Assembly: GCF_026625985.1 (NCBI RefSeq)
Contig: NZ_CP113116.1
Coordinates: 4,340,001 to 4,404,000, forward strand
Direction: 5' to 3'
From: Mycobacterium sp. Aquia_213
GTDB taxonomy: Bacteria > Actinomycetota > Actinomycetes > Mycobacteriales > Mycobacteriaceae
Length of the DNA: 64,000 nucleotides
Shown: piece by piece, positions 36,483 through 46,367 of the stretch
Layout of the letters: each line of letters starts with the position of its first letter
Position numbering within the stretch: the first letter of the stretch is position 1
Program-made: the position numbers and the translations under genes
The notes under the pieces: generated by a model
What the model saw: the letters and a program-made list of their open reading frames with translations, nothing else
What the model was told of the DNA's origin: nothing
The model's database searches: none

Positions 36483-37946
36483 GTGAGTGTTGCATCGGAG
36501 GTCAGCGTCCCCCTGCAAGACCGCTTCGCCCGCGAGCTGCCCGAGATGGGTGTCCGCTGGCAGTCCCAGACGACACCGGCCCCGCAGCTACTCGTCCTCA
36601 ACGAGTCGCTGGCGACGGGACTCGGCCTCGACGCCGCCTGGCTACGGAGCCCCGACGGCCTGCGATTTCTCGTCGGCAACCTGCTGCCCACCGGGGCGGT
36701 TCCGGTGGCCCAGGCCTACGCCGGGCACCAGTTCGGCGGTCTCGTCCCGCGGTTGGGCGACGGACGGGCGCTGCTGCTGGGTGAGCTGTCCGACGGGTAC
36801 GGACGCGTTCGCGACATCCACCTCAAAGGCTCCGGCCCGACTCCGTTCGCGCGCGGTGGCGACGGCCTCGCGGCGGTGGGCCCGATGCTGCGCGAATATC
36901 TGCTGAGCGAAGCGATGCACGCGCTGGATGTGCCGACGACACGCTCCTTGGCCGTGGTCGCCACCGGGCGGCCGGTGCAGCGCGAGACACTCCTGCCGGG
37001 TGCCGTGCTCGTCCGCGTCGCCAGCAGTCACCTCCGGGTGGGCAGCTTCCAATACGCGGCCCTTGCCCGCGACGTCGACTTGCTGCGGCGCCTCGCCGAC
37101 CATGCGATCGCCCGCCACCATCCCGGGGCGGCCGACGCCGAACATCCTTACCGCGCACTGTTCGAAGCGGTGGTCGGTGTCCAGGCCGCCCTGATCGCGC
37201 GGTGGATGCTGATCGGATTCGTCCATGGGGTGATGAACACCGACAACACGACGATCTCCGGCGAGACGATCGACTACGGTCCATGCGCGTTCATGGAGGC
37301 TTACGACCCCGACACGGTCTTCAGTTCGATCGACCAGTGGGGGCGTTACGCCTACGGCAATCAGCCGGCCATCGCCGGGTGGAACCTGGCCCGGTTCGCC
37401 GAGGCTTTGCTCCCCTTGCTCGCCGACAATGTCGAGGAGGGAATCGCGTTCGCCGAGCAGGCATTCGGCGTATTCCAAACCGAGTACGACGCCACCTGGT
37501 CGTCGGGCATGCGTGCCAAACTCGGATTACCCCCAAGCATCGAAGCCGGTGCCCTCGCGCCGCTGGTCGACGAGTTGCTGCCCCTGCTCAAGGAAAGCCA
37601 CGTCGACTACACCTCGTTCTTTCGCCACCTCGGCCAGGCGGCCCGGGGCGACGCTGAACCCGCGCGCAGTCTCTTCCTCGACCTCGCCGGCTTCGACGAC
37701 TGGATGTCGCGCTGGAGAGCGTTGGGGCCCGACGCCGAATCGATGGATCGCGCCAACCCGATCTACATTCCGCGTAACCACCTGGTCGAGGAGGCCCTGA
37801 CCGCGGCGACGGCAGGCGATCTCGGCCCGGTTGAGCGGCTCCTCGACGCCGTGACCGCTCCCTACGACCAACGGCCGGGCCTGGAGCGCTACGCCAGCCC
37901 GGCCCCCGAAGATTTCGGCACCTATCAAACCTTCTGCGGCACTTAG
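36483..37946 (+). CDS. selO: SelO/YdiU protein adenylyltransferase (AMPylase)
   Basis: 487 aa from GTG 36483. Pseudokinase-like enzyme that transfers AMP to protein Ser/Thr/Tyr residues. Key pieces: AYAGHQFGGLVPRLGDGRA, RDIHLKGSGPTPFARGGDG (nucleotide-binding Lys), HGVMNTDNTTISGETIDYGPCAFM (catalytic Asn/Asp region) and the C-terminal YIPRNHLVEEAL. The selenocysteine tail of eukaryotic SelO is absent, as usual in bacteria. Linked in some bacteria to redox stress. Divergent from DUF488. Confidence 0.93.
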   Translation: MSVASEVSVPLQDRFARELPEMGVRWQSQTTPAPQLLVLNESLATGLGLDAAWLRSPDGLRFLVGNLLPTGAVPVAQAYAGHQFGGLVPRLGDGRALLLGELSDGYGRVRDIHLKGSGPTPFARGGDGLAAVGPMLREYLLSEAMHALDVPTTRSLAVVATGRPVQRETLLPGAVLVRVASSHLRVGSFQYAALARDVDLLRRLADHAIARHHPGAADAEHPYRALFEAVVGVQAALIARWMLIGFVHGVMNTDNTTISGETIDYGPCAFMEAYDPDTVFSSIDQWGRYAYGNQPAIAGWNLARFAEALLPLLADNVEEGIAFAEQAFGVFQTEYDATWSSGMRAKLGLPPSIEAGALAPLVDELLPLLKESHVDYTSFFRHLGQAARGDAEPARSLFLDLAGFDDWMSRWRALGPDAESMDRANPIYIPRNHLVEEALTAATAGDLGPVERLLDAVTAPYDQRPGLERYASPAPEDFGTYQTFCGT

Positions 37947-37948
37947 CT

Positions 37949-38776
37949 TTACGTCAGCTTAGCGAACTCGGCGTGTAGCTCATCCAAATGGCGAAGCGTC
38001 TCGTCGCGGGGCTCGGTCGGCAGCTCCACCAAAACCTGCTCGACCCCGATATCGTGATAGCCCGCAACGGCTTTCGCCGTCGATTCGCCCGCGTGAATAT
38101 TGATCACCGGCACGTCGTGCCCGGCCACCGCGCGCAATTCTTCGAGCTGACCCGACAACGCATCCGGCGAGGGGGCCATCGAGAGCCAGCCCGCATTGAG
38201 CCGGGCGATGCGCTTGAAGCCCGCCGGCCCCCCGCCCAGGTACAGCGGCGGATACGGCTGCTGCACCGGCTTGGGCCAGCTGTAGATCGGGTCGAAGTCG
38301 ACGAATTCCCCGTGGAACTCCGCCTTCTCCTGCGTCCAAATCTGGATGATTGCGTCCAGCCGTTCGTCGACCACGCGTCCTCGAACCGAGGGATCAACAC
38401 CGTGGTTGGCGATTTCTTCGCGCAGCCAGCCCACACCCACGCCGAAGCGAACTCGCCCGTGTGACACCAAATCAAGCGATGCGACTTCTTTGGCCGTGTG
38501 AATCGGATCGCGCTGCGGGACCAGGGCGATACCGGTGCCCAAAAGCAGGTTCTCGGTCGCGACCGCCGCCGCCGTCAGCGCCACGAATGGATCCAGCGTG
38601 CGGTAGTACTTCGGCGGAATCGGGCCACCGCCCGGGTATGGGGTTTTCGCATCGACCGGGATGTGCGAATGCTCCGCCAGAAACAGCGACTCAAACCCTC
38701 GCTGCTCGAGCGCGCCGGCAAGCTCGACGGGGCCGATTCCCTCGTCGGTGACAAATGTCAGGACACCAAACCCCAT
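37949..38776 (-). CDS. Luciferase-like F420-dependent oxidoreductase
   Basis: 275 aa. MGFGVLTFVTDEGIG start, FLAEHSHIPV, ASLDLVSHGRVRFGVGVGW, PPLYLGGGP. The GIGPVELAGALEQRGFESLF and DPFVALTAAAVATENLLLGTGIAL patterns match the TIGR03619-like mycobacterial subfamily, as does the gene at 61300-62130. Substrate unknown. Convergent with selO, leaving only two bases between stops. Confidence 0.88.
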   Translation of the reverse strand: MGFGVLTFVTDEGIGPVELAGALEQRGFESLFLAEHSHIPVDAKTPYPGGGPIPPKYYRTLDPFVALTAAAVATENLLLGTGIALVPQRDPIHTAKEVASLDLVSHGRVRFGVGVGWLREEIANHGVDPSVRGRVVDERLDAIIQIWTQEKAEFHGEFVDFDPIYSWPKPVQQPYPPLYLGGGPAGFKRIARLNAGWLSMAPSPDALSGQLEELRAVAGHDVPVINIHAGESTAKAVAGYHDIGVEQVLVELPTEPRDETLRHLDELHAEFAKLT

Positions 38777-38884
38777 GCTCCGCTCCCCTCGTCAACCTTC
38801 GACGGTCACCAGTCAACCGCATCGAAGCTCGCGTGTCATCGGATCAGATCCCGGGTGAGCCGAAGTCGTGCGACAGTTTCGGAG

Positions 38885-40408
38885 ATGACAACAGACGTTG
38901 CGGTGATCGGCGCCGGGCCGAGCGGACTGGTCGCCGCGCGTTGGCTGTTACAGCAGGGATTTGAGCCGACCATCTTCGAGCAGGGCCCGTCGCTCGGTGG
39001 GCAGTGGGCGGGCTTGGAGGGCCGCAGCGGCGTGTGGCCGAGCATGCACACCAACAGCAGTCGTACCGTCACAGCCTTCAGCGACCTCGCGCACACGACG
39101 GACCACGTCTATCTGTCCAACCGCGAGGTCCTCGACTACTTGCACCGCTACGCCGACACGTTCGGGCTCACGCCGCGCATCCGGCTCGGCACCCGGGTCG
39201 AACTGATCAGACGAGACCCGGCCGGCTGGGTGGTGACCTTCGCCGGCACAGACCAACGCTTTGAACGAGTTGTGGTGGCCAGTGGGCGGTTTCATGCCCC
39301 CGCCATCCCTGCCGTGCCGGGGCTCGAGACCTTCTCCGGCCCGGAGAGAGCCATCTCCACTTATCACTACCGCGATGGATTGACCTATCGCGGCAAACGG
39401 GTTCTCGTCGCGGGCTGCGCGATCAGCGCCCTGGAAATCGCGTCAGAAGTCGCCGAGCTCGGCGCGGCGCGCGTCGTCGTGACTCAGCGACGGCAGCGCT
39501 ATATCGCGCCGAAGTTCACTGCGGGAGTCCCCTCCGACCACCGGCTCTACACCCGATACGGCGCCTTGGCGACCGAGAGGCTGGCCGCGGCCGATGTCGA
39601 CCAAATGCTCAAAGAGATCGTCGTCGGCGCCGCGGGCAGCCCGGCTCAGTACGGCGCACCCGCACCCGACCCCTTGTTCTCCACGGCCGGCCTGACGCTG
39701 AGCCAGCACTACCTTCCGCTCGTTGCCGAAGGCCGAATCTCCGTGCGGCCCTGGATGAAATCCGTCGCGGGCCCAACCGTGACTTTCGCCGACGGGCATG
39801 CCGAGGAATTCGACGGGATTGTCTTCGGCACCGGCTACCAGCTGTGTCTGCCGTTCCTGACTGACGACATCCAGGCGATCCTCGACGTCGACGCGGTGCA
39901 CATGGATGCCGACCGCTACACCTTTCATCCCGACCTACCGGGCTTGGCATTCATGGGCCTGTGGGACCAGTCGGGCGGATACTTTGTGCCGCTGGAACTT
40001 CAGGCCAGATGGATCGCCTACACGTGGGGCGGCGCGATCCCGGCAATCAGTGTTAGCGGGCAACGGTCGGCGATCGATGCCTATCGCGCCAGTCGAGGAA
40101 CACCGCAGAAAACCCGGATGGACCTCGCGGCATTGATCTTCGCCCGCGCCGCCGGAGTCGAGCCCAGCCTGGATAACTGGCCGCAGCTGCGCCGCGCACT
40201 GCTGTTCGGCCCCCTTGCGCCGAGTTGTTTCCGGCTCGAGGGCCCGGACGCCTTGCCCGACGCGGCCGAGCGGTTCGCCCGCGACGCCGCCCGCTTCGGC
40301 GCCATCACCTCAATCGACATGACTGAGCGCGAACAGAGCCAGTGGTCGCAGGTCCAAGCCGCTGACCCGGTAGCGGGCCTCAGGCCGCCGACGTCTCCAC
40401 CGCTTTAG
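38885..40408 (+). CDS. FAD-dependent monooxygenase (FMO/BVMO-like)
   Basis: 507 aa from ATG 38885. N-terminal FAD site VIGAGPSGLVAARWLL, second nucleotide-binding site VLVAGCAISALEIASEVAELG (second Gly pattern altered to GCAISA) and the FATGY-like FGTGYQLCLPFL. The set resembles flavin-containing monooxygenases, which hydroxylate or oxygenate soft nucleophiles with NADPH and O2. The last 29 bases overlap the convergent small membrane-protein gene. Confidence 0.85.
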   Translation: MTTDVAVIGAGPSGLVAARWLLQQGFEPTIFEQGPSLGGQWAGLEGRSGVWPSMHTNSSRTVTAFSDLAHTTDHVYLSNREVLDYLHRYADTFGLTPRIRLGTRVELIRRDPAGWVVTFAGTDQRFERVVVASGRFHAPAIPAVPGLETFSGPERAISTYHYRDGLTYRGKRVLVAGCAISALEIASEVAELGAARVVVTQRRQRYIAPKFTAGVPSDHRLYTRYGALATERLAAADVDQMLKEIVVGAAGSPAQYGAPAPDPLFSTAGLTLSQHYLPLVAEGRISVRPWMKSVAGPTVTFADGHAEEFDGIVFGTGYQLCLPFLTDDIQAILDVDAVHMDADRYTFHPDLPGLAFMGLWDQSGGYFVPLELQARWIAYTWGGAIPAISVSGQRSAIDAYRASRGTPQKTRMDLAALIFARAAGVEPSLDNWPQLRRALLFGPLAPSCFRLEGPDALPDAAERFARDAARFGAITSIDMTEREQSQWSQVQAADPVAGLRPPTSPPL

Positions 40409-40775
40409 GCCCGCGCCGCGCCGCGCCCCACAGCCCGACGCCGATTCCGACGACGGCGCCGCCCAGGCCGATCAGCTGTTGGGACCGCCTGAGCTCGCTG
40501 TGGACACTCAGCCCACCCAGCAGATCGGCCGCGTCGGCCCCGCCAGAGGCCAGGAACCAACCGCGAGTGTTCTTGCCGCGCAGCGCCGCTGAGGCAAGCA
40601 GCCCGCCGATCAACGCGTCGCGATAGCCCATCGATCTCAGCAGGAGTCGCGCCGTCGGGGTCGGCTCCCCCGGGTCGCCCCAGAGCTTGTTCGCGCCAAG
40701 GGGGTCGACGAGAAAATGCACACCTGAAGCGAGTCGGATACTGCCCGCGATAAGCGCGGCACGGTCGATCGGCAT
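40380..40775 (-). CDS. Small membrane protein (DUF4267-like)
   Basis: 131 aa. AALIAGSIRLASGVHFLVDP, YRDALIGGLLASAAL and LIGLGGAVVGIGVGLWG give three or four hydrophobic helices with an Arg/Asp pattern like DUF4267 integral membrane proteins. Function unknown. Lies 20 bases past the reductase-sulfotransferase stop; its end overlaps the FMO gene tail. Confidence 0.65.
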   Translation of the reverse strand: MPIDRAALIAGSIRLASGVHFLVDPLGANKLWGDPGEPTPTARLLLRSMGYRDALIGGLLASAALRGKNTRGWFLASGGADAADLLGGLSVHSELRRSQQLIGLGGAVVGIGVGLWGAARRGPKAVETSAA

Positions 40776-40795
40776 GGCCGCAGCCTATCCCTGCC

Positions 40796-43078
40796 TCACC
40801 GGGCCGCGGTAACCCCGTCCGCTCCCGCGCCGACGGCGTGTTTGGCAAGGCAGGCCGCACCGGGAGCGCAGCTTTCCACGACCGCCTGTAGCTCGTCTGC
40901 GGTCAGCCGACCCGAGGCGCCGGTGAACTTCGGGTCGATAACGCTGGTGCCGAATTCGAGCCACTTCGGGTCGGCTTCGACATCCAGGAAACTCGCCAAC
41001 TGGACCAGGGACGAATGGGTGTCGGCGACCAGGTCCGCGTAAGACAGCGGAAGGTAGCGGTCTGCGGACAGGTCGGCGAGTTCGGATTCGCCGGTGACGA
41101 TCAGCTCGCTCCACATCCGGCCGAAGCGGGTGATGGGCAGGTTCTGGCCCATCAGGGTGTCGACCTCGCAGGTGTCACCGACCAGAGACGCGAGCTCGAT
41201 CGGTATCGCCGTCGGATCCAGCCGCAGACCGGGGTGGCGACGCTCCGGGTCGAGATCGAGAAGCTCCAGCGCGTCTTGAATCAGCGCCATCAAACGAAAT
41301 CCGGTGTGCTCGCTCATCGAGACCGCCGTGTCCGGACCGTTGCGGTACAGGTGCACGAACTTGGCATCGGGGAACGTCTCGCGTAGCCACGGGACGCTGC
41401 TCAACGACATGGCTGACCGCTCCACCACGACGGTCCCACCGAAATGCCTTGCAAGCCAGGCGAAGAGTCGCTCATAGTGCAGCCGCGACGGCTGCTCCGG
41501 CCACGTCGGAACCTCCGCGGCGAGGGCATCGAACACGCCGTCGGGGTCCGACGACAGATGCGGCAGCGTCATCATCGAAATCGCGGGGATCCCGGTCGTG
41601 TTCGCATCGAATCGGGTTCCCTGCAGTCGCGGATAGACGAACTCCGGCATGGCAGAACCACCCCGGACCATGGAGTCGAAGATCGGGTGCGGCTCGGCGA
41701 GCATCCGCCAGAACTGTTCGCCCGACAGGATGTAGTCGGCCGCCGACGACGCGCGCACCGACAGGTCGAACTCGTTGAGGCTGAGCACATCCGGGTGCGC
41801 GGTGAGGATTCGCGACAGTGCGGTCGATCCGCTTCGTCCCACCGTGACAATGAATGTCAGCCCTCGAATCAGGGGCGCCGCGTCAGCGCTATGCGCAGTG
41901 ACGTCGAATGGGCCCTCGACTGAGACCAGGGGTGCGACCGTCGACGCCGACTCCCGGGGTTCGTGCTTCTCGGGTTTGATCGTGAGGTAGCGCTTGTACC
42001 GGCCCACGCTTCCCAACAGATAGTCGAAGTCGACGATCGTCTCGCGGTGTGGCTCGCCAATGACAGCTCGCGTACCGGCCGTGTCATAAGTCCGGCTGTG
42101 CCCCAGGTAGGGAAAGAACCCGCTGGCCCACCGCAGCCGCCGTTCCAACAGATTGGGATCCTCGATCGGGCCCTCGACCAGCGTCAGGGGGATCGGCGAG
42201 AGCGCGTTGAACAGCTCCACCAGCGTTTGCACCGCGACGTCGTGGTGGTGGGCGACGTGGTAGGTGCTCAGGCCGTCCGGGGCCAGCCGCATGAGGCGGA
42301 CCATCTCGTCGGCGGCTTCGTCGGCCGGCATGTAGTTCAGATGGCCGTTGAGATCACCACTGAGTCTGATCGACATTTTGGTGCGCAATGGCCGCCCGGA
42401 GACTGAGAACAGGCGCATGCCGCTGTCCGCGGACGTCGATAGAAAGGAAAGCGGGTGCAGCGGGAAGTCTGGATGTGGTGGGCGATCGACGATCAGGGCG
42501 CTCGGCCGCAGCACCACGACCCGGCGCCCCGTGCGCTGCGCCCAGGCCCGCACCAGCGACTCGGACTCGAATTTGGACTGCTCGTAGTTGTTCTCGAAGC
42601 CTTCGGCGTCCCCCAGCTCCGTTTCGTAGATCAGACCCGACTTGCGCTTCCCGGCGACGAAGGCGGTCGACACATGGAACAGATCCGGCTCGCGCGATCC
42701 GGCCTCAGCAAGTTCGAGAATCCGGGTGGTTCCGCCGACGTTGGTAAGGCGCAGGTCGGCGAGGTCGGCGTCCAGCTCGATGCTGCCCGCGCAATGGAGG
42801 ATGGCATCGGCACTGTCGGCAAGTTCCTGGAATCGGTCCTCGGATAGCCCCAGTCTGGGCGCGACGAGGTCCACCGGCACGACGGTGAATCGGTCGCACA
42901 GCTCCTGCTCGGTCCACACCTGCCCATCGGTGACCGCCAGCGGCAGAGCCTTGCTGATGCGGGCGATTGGCTCCGACTGCGGCCGGGTAAGCAGCGTGAA
43001 CGTGTCGTCCCCGCGAAGGAGTTCACCCAGGATGTGAATCCCAAGAAACCCGGTCGCGCCAGTGATCGCCCAGTGCAT
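40796..43078 (-). CDS. SDR reductase fused to a sulfotransferase-like domain
   Basis: 760 aa from ATG 43078 (GTG 43084 possible; GAGGA is nine bases before the ATG). Residues 1-~370 form an extended SDR (GATGFLG at 7-13, LHCAGSIELDADL, catalytic YEQSK) of the thioester-reductase/NAD-binding-4 type. From ~400 a second domain has the P-loop VGRSGSTALSRIL (about 414-419), SLNEFDLS and a C-terminal region with FVHLYRNGPDTAVSM and LPLSYADLVADTHSS, matching PAPS-dependent sulfotransferases. One protein could reduce and sulfate a lipid; substrate unknown. Divergent from mmpL. Confidence 0.8.
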   Translation of the reverse strand: MHWAITGATGFLGIHILGELLRGDDTFTLLTRPQSEPIARISKALPLAVTDGQVWTEQELCDRFTVVPVDLVAPRLGLSEDRFQELADSADAILHCAGSIELDADLADLRLTNVGGTTRILELAEAGSREPDLFHVSTAFVAGKRKSGLIYETELGDAEGFENNYEQSKFESESLVRAWAQRTGRRVVVLRPSALIVDRPPHPDFPLHPLSFLSTSADSGMRLFSVSGRPLRTKMSIRLSGDLNGHLNYMPADEAADEMVRLMRLAPDGLSTYHVAHHHDVAVQTLVELFNALSPIPLTLVEGPIEDPNLLERRLRWASGFFPYLGHSRTYDTAGTRAVIGEPHRETIVDFDYLLGSVGRYKRYLTIKPEKHEPRESASTVAPLVSVEGPFDVTAHSADAAPLIRGLTFIVTVGRSGSTALSRILTAHPDVLSLNEFDLSVRASSAADYILSGEQFWRMLAEPHPIFDSMVRGGSAMPEFVYPRLQGTRFDANTTGIPAISMMTLPHLSSDPDGVFDALAAEVPTWPEQPSRLHYERLFAWLARHFGGTVVVERSAMSLSSVPWLRETFPDAKFVHLYRNGPDTAVSMSEHTGFRLMALIQDALELLDLDPERRHPGLRLDPTAIPIELASLVGDTCEVDTLMGQNLPITRFGRMWSELIVTGESELADLSADRYLPLSYADLVADTHSSLVQLASFLDVEADPKWLEFGTSVIDPKFTGASGRLTADELQAVVESCAPGAACLAKHAVGAGADGVTAAR

Positions 43079-43356
43079 TGACACCCGTCCTCGCGCGAAA
43101 CTTCGCGCCGAAACAGCCCGAATACCCCCCTCGCGAACTTACTTGCCCGGCAGAGGTGCCGCCATCCGATACGCCAACTTGAACGCGTTACCGCAGCTCG
43201 TAGGCCTGCCGAACGCGGGCGAGACCTGTCGGCAGCCGTAGGTTGTAATAGGTTTCCTGTCGTCGCCGATTCATCAATGAGAGACTTTGGAAGCGTTGCC
43301 TGGACATCACCTGCTCTCGCGGCAGGTTGACGCATCACCAGAGGAGACAAAAACTA
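43079..43356. other. Divergent promoter region before mmpL
   Basis: About 280 bases between the fusion gene and the small coupled ORF. Apart from AGGAG just before 43357 nothing distinct is seen; it should carry both promoters. Confidence 0.4.
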
Positions 43357-43455
43357 GTGACAGCAGCTGCTGGCGCGTCGGGGAGGACAGCGTGGTCCAA
43401 GGGGATCACGGCTGACGTGAACGCCGACAACTTCTGCTGGTTGAGGGCCGCATGA
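43357..43455 (+). CDS. Tiny ORF coupled to mmpL
   Basis: 32 codons from GTG 43357, preceded by AGGAG ten bases upstream; its TGA overlaps the mmpL ATG as ATGA. The peptide ends DNFCWLRAA and is otherwise Ala/Gly/Ser-rich. No family known. The strong ribosome-binding site and exact coupling suggest a real leader peptide or small protein; mmpL itself has no ribosome-binding site of its own nearby apart from within this ORF. Confidence 0.45.
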   Translation: MTAAAGASGRTAWSKGITADVNADNFCWLRAA

Positions 43456-46337
43456 GCGATCTACGCGTGGGCGACGAACGTCGCACGCCTTTCGTCGCGC
43501 GGACGATCCATGCGTTGTCCGTGCCCATCATTTTGGCGTGGCTGGCGCTCACCGTGATCGTGACGATGGCCATCCCCTCGCTCGAGAAGGTGGAGCAAGA
43601 GCGTTCGGTATCGCTGAGCCCCAAAGATGCGCCGTCAATCCAGGCCATGCAGCGCTTGGGCAAAGACTTCAAGGAATCCAATTCCGACGCCTTGGCGATG
43701 ATCGTGTTGGAGAGCCAGCAGCCGCTGCGCGACGATGCTCACCATTACTACAACCAATTGCTCGCTCAATTGGAAAGCGATCCGGAGCATATCCAGCACA
43801 TTCAGGACCTCTGGGGAAATCCGGTCACGGCGAGCGGCGCGCAAAGCGAGGACGGTAAAGCCGCATACGTGCAGCTGAAGCTGGCCGGCAACCAGGGCAC
43901 CAGCCTGGCGAATCAATCAGCCGACGCCGTCCGCGACATCGTGAACCGGATTCCTCCACCGGCGGGGCTCAAGGTCTATGTCACCGGCCCCGCGCCGCTT
44001 ATTTCGGACCTGAATCACAGCGGTCAGAAGACAATCCTCAAGGTCACGCTGGTGAGCCTCGCGGTGATCTTCATCATGCTGCTGCTCGTCTACCGATCGC
44101 TTATCACGGTCATTCTGTTGCTGTTGATGGTCGGAATAGAACTGCAGGTGGCGCGCCAAATCGTCGCATTCCTTGGGGATATCGGCGCCATCAGTCTGTC
44201 TACTTTCGCCGTTAATCTGCTGATCACTCTGGCGCTCGCCGCCGGAACCGACTACGGGATATTTTTCGTCGGCCGCTATCAAGAGGCACGCCAGGCCGGC
44301 GAAGATCCGGCAACGGCCTATTTCACGACTTACCGAAGTACCGCCAAGGTTGTCTTGGCGTCCGGGTTGACGATCGCCGGATCGGTTTTCTGCCTCAGCT
44401 TCACCCGGATGCCCTATTTCCAAACGATCGGTATCCCCTGTGCGGTGGGCATGCTGGTGGCGGTGGCGATTGCGCTCACGCTGGTTCCGGCCGTGCTTGC
44501 CATCGGTGGCCGATTCGGCCTGCTGGAGCCCAGACGAAGGATTACGGATCGGCGCTGGCGCCGGATCGGCACCGCGGTCGTCCGGTGGCCGGGTCCGATT
44601 TTTGCCGCAGCGTGCGCGGTGACGCTGGTCGGCCTGCTCGCCCTGCCGGGATATACGACCAATTACCACGACCGGGTGTATCTCCCCGAGGACCTGCCGA
44701 CCAACCAGGGATACGCGGCCGCCAATCGACACTTCCCGCTGGGCCGGATGTTGCCCGAGTTCGTGTTGATCGAGTCCGATCACGATATGCGCAATCCCTC
44801 GGATTTCCTGGTATTGGAGCGACTGGCCAAGGGTGTACTCGCGGTTCCGGGCGTTTCCCGCGTGCAATCTGTCACCCGGCCCTCGGGGACCGCGATGGCG
44901 CACACGACCATCCCGTTCCGGTTCGGCGTCATGAACGCAAGCCAATTGGTGAACCTCGAATATCAAAAAGCTCGCATGAACGACATGCTGACGCAGGCCG
45001 ATGAGCTGAACAAAACGATCGGCATCACGACGACGCTGTATCACCTGATTCTGCAGCTCAACGCCATCACCCACGACCTAGCCGGCAGGACGCACGAAGT
45101 TCAGCAGATCACGGGCGAGCTAAGAGATCAGATTTCGAATTTCGAGGATTTCCTGAGGCCGATCCGCAGTTACTTCTACTGGGAAAAGCACTGCTACGAC
45201 ATTCCCGCGTGTTTCGCGATCAGGTCGCTTTTCGATTCGTTCGACGGTATCGACGCGATCAACGACAAGCTGGGCGAACTAGTGGTTAACCTCGACAAAA
45301 TCGACGTGCTGATGCCAAAACTGGCCGCCGAGCTGCCGATTCAGATCGAAACCATGAAGAGCATGCGCAACATGATGCTGACGATGCATTCCACGATGAC
45401 CGGAATCATCGGTCAGGCCGACTCGCAGGGCAGTATCTCGACGGAGATGGGCGAAGCCTTCGACGCGGCGAAAAACGACGACACTTTCTACCTGCCGCCG
45501 GAGATTTTCAAGAACCCCACCTTCGAGCGCGTCATGGGACTGTTTTTGTCGCCGGATGGCAAAGCGGCGCGCATGACCATTTCGGATAGGGGCGATCCCG
45601 CTACTCCCGAAGGCATCGCCCGCGTCGCCCAGATCAAGACGGCGGCCGAGGAGTCGCTTAAGTCCACACCATTGGAGAACACCAGCATTTATGTCGGCGG
45701 CGTCTCCGCGACCTACAAAGACCTACACGACGGCTCCCGATACGACCTGATGATCGCCGGAATTGCTTCTCTCTGCCTTATTTTCGCGATCATGCTGATG
45801 ATCACGCGAAGTTTTGTGGCAGCGATGGTGATCGTGGGGACGGTAGTGACTTCGCTGGGGGCGTCCATCGGATTGTCCGTGCTGCTCTGGCAGCACGTCA
45901 TCGGGCTCGGGCTGGAATGGCTCGTATTGCCGATGTCCGTCATCATTCTGTTGGCGGTGGGATCCGACTACAACCTGCTGCTCGTCTCCCGAATGAAGGA
46001 AGAACTCGGCGCCGGTATCAACACCGGCATCATTCGGGCGATGGGCGGTACCGGAAAGGTCGTCACGGCCGCGGGCCTGGTCTTCGCCGTCACGATGGCC
46101 TCCATGGTGGTCAGCGACCTGACGGTGATCGGCCAAATCGGGACCACGATCGGTCTGGGCTTGCTGTTCGACACCCTGATCGTGCGCGCGTTCATGACGC
46201 CATCCATCGCCGCGCTGCTGAGACGCTGGTTCTGGTGGCCGTTGAAAGTGCGGCCGCGGCCGGCCAGTTACCTGCTTCGCTCCGAAGGGCCCCGTCCGAT
46301 GGTGCGCGCTCTACTCGGCACCCGGGCGCCCGACTAA
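43452..46337 (+). CDS. mmpL: MmpL family RND-type lipid transporter
   Basis: 961 aa. Two MMPL halves, each with a large periplasmic loop and six TM helices. The proton-relay Asp-Tyr pairs are present in both: Asp267-Tyr268 (GTDYGIFFVGRY) and Asp839-Tyr840 (GSDYNLLLVSRM). The first loop includes DAPSIQAMQRLGKDF; the second has long coiled-coil-like helices (residues ~540-640). Exports a lipid or siderophore, driven by proton flow. No mmpS gene precedes it; instead a 32-codon ORF is coupled to its start. The substrate may relate to the divergent reductase-sulfotransferase. Confidence 0.93.
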   Translation: MSDLRVGDERRTPFVARTIHALSVPIILAWLALTVIVTMAIPSLEKVEQERSVSLSPKDAPSIQAMQRLGKDFKESNSDALAMIVLESQQPLRDDAHHYYNQLLAQLESDPEHIQHIQDLWGNPVTASGAQSEDGKAAYVQLKLAGNQGTSLANQSADAVRDIVNRIPPPAGLKVYVTGPAPLISDLNHSGQKTILKVTLVSLAVIFIMLLLVYRSLITVILLLLMVGIELQVARQIVAFLGDIGAISLSTFAVNLLITLALAAGTDYGIFFVGRYQEARQAGEDPATAYFTTYRSTAKVVLASGLTIAGSVFCLSFTRMPYFQTIGIPCAVGMLVAVAIALTLVPAVLAIGGRFGLLEPRRRITDRRWRRIGTAVVRWPGPIFAAACAVTLVGLLALPGYTTNYHDRVYLPEDLPTNQGYAAANRHFPLGRMLPEFVLIESDHDMRNPSDFLVLERLAKGVLAVPGVSRVQSVTRPSGTAMAHTTIPFRFGVMNASQLVNLEYQKARMNDMLTQADELNKTIGITTTLYHLILQLNAITHDLAGRTHEVQQITGELRDQISNFEDFLRPIRSYFYWEKHCYDIPACFAIRSLFDSFDGIDAINDKLGELVVNLDKIDVLMPKLAAELPIQIETMKSMRNMMLTMHSTMTGIIGQADSQGSISTEMGEAFDAAKNDDTFYLPPEIFKNPTFERVMGLFLSPDGKAARMTISDRGDPATPEGIARVAQIKTAAEESLKSTPLENTSIYVGGVSATYKDLHDGSRYDLMIAGIASLCLIFAIMLMITRSFVAAMVIVGTVVTSLGASIGLSVLLWQHVIGLGLEWLVLPMSVIILLAVGSDYNLLLVSRMKEELGAGINTGIIRAMGGTGKVVTAAGLVFAVTMASMVVSDLTVIGQIGTTIGLGLLFDTLIVRAFMTPSIAALLRRWFWWPLKVRPRPASYLLRSEGPRPMVRALLGTRAPD

Positions 46338-46367
46338 CACCCCGAGTCGTCGTTCGCGGCCCGTACC

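Noticed and set aside
43079..43451. An mmpS gene before mmpL
   Set aside because: No frame long enough for MmpS (~140 aa) is present; only the 32-codon ORF fits.
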